Of a stretch of 8,019 nucleotides of DNA, positions 7,875 through 8,019 are shown piece after piece. A program made the position numbers and the translations under genes. The first letter of the stretch is position 1. The number at the start of each line of letters is the position of its first letter. Location: the NCBI GenBank assembly GCA_013204495.1, contig JABMNQ010000012.1, positions 1 to 8,019 of the forward strand, written 5' to 3'. The notes under the pieces were generated by a model. It did not search any database. It was not told the DNA's origin and saw only the letters and a list, made by a program, of their open reading frames with translations. Origin of the DNA: Candidatus Pelagibacter sp. (GTDB lineage: Bacteria; Pseudomonadota; Alphaproteobacteria; Pelagibacterales; Pelagibacteraceae).

Positions 7875-7902
7875 TTGAAATTATCAATATGTAATGTATT
7901 AG
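7875..7902 (+). promoter_or_regulatory. Possible sigma70-type promoter of the tRNA-Pro
   Basis: TTGAAA (7875-7880, five of six consensus bases) is followed after 16 bases by TATTAG (7897-7902, four of six), which would start transcription at about 7909, a few bases before the tRNA 5' end at 7912. The position fits, but in such AT-rich DNA similar matches are common. The 93-base gap (7819-7911) must also hold the promoter of the divergent minus-strand operon; a TATATA at 7832-7827 read on that strand is a weak candidate -10. Confidence 0.35.
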
Positions 7903-7911
7903 TACCTCAAT

Positions 7912-7957
<46 letters not shown>

Positions 7958-7970
<13 letters not shown>

Positions 7971-8019
7971 CAGATTTTAAACTAGTTGTATCTTTCAACG
8001 TAAGTAGACCATATCAAGC
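7958..8019. other. Unassigned tail replacing the 3' half of tRNA-Pro
   Basis: These 62 bases should hold the rest of the tRNA and do not. They contain a small palindrome AACTAGTT (7980-7987) and a weak hairpin GTTG/CAAC (7985-7988 with 7996-7999, 7-base loop), and resemble nothing I recognise. They may be the edge of an inserted element, an intron, rearranged DNA or a chimeric sequence end. Confidence 0.5.

Overview
This is an AT-rich, very gene-dense bacterial window (roughly 30% G+C by eye). It most likely comes from a streamlined marine alphaproteobacterium such as a SAR11/Pelagibacterales relative. The clues are the base composition, junctions that overlap or have gaps of only a few bases, and the gene order D-alanyl-D-alanine carboxypeptidase - tmk - holB - metG - tatD - MBL hydrolase, an arrangement I know from Alphaproteobacteria. 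The lineage is inference; there is no rRNA or marker phylogeny here.

Bases 2-5616, plus strand: six genes form one apparent transcription unit. They are a 5'-truncated PBP5-type carboxypeptidase (cell wall), thymidylate kinase (dTTP supply), DNA polymerase III delta' (clamp loading), methionyl-tRNA synthetase (translation), a TatD-family metal nuclease, and a PhnP-like metallo-beta-lactamase hydrolase. Every junction is an overlap, a direct abutment or a 4-base gap, so translational coupling is likely. There is no internal promoter or terminator that I can support.

Bases 5611-7818, minus strand: a three-gene operon reads zinc-ribbon membrane protein, NhaA Na+/H+ antiporter, then exported Cys-type glutathione peroxidase, with 3-base gaps. 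It converges on the plus-strand operon with a 6-base overlap of coding ends at an AT-only palindrome.

Bases 7819-8019: a 93-base divergent intergenic region is followed by the 5' part of a tRNA-Pro(UGG). The acceptor 5' strand, D arm and anticodon arm are intact. The sequence then leaves the tRNA pattern: the remaining bases contain no T arm and no 3' acceptor strand. This is the only real anomaly. It could be an interrupted tRNA (mobile-element border or intron), a rearrangement, or a chimeric assembly end; the 62 bases after the break cannot decide. Otherwise the window is ordinary housekeeping sequence, and I see no new multi-gene system in it.
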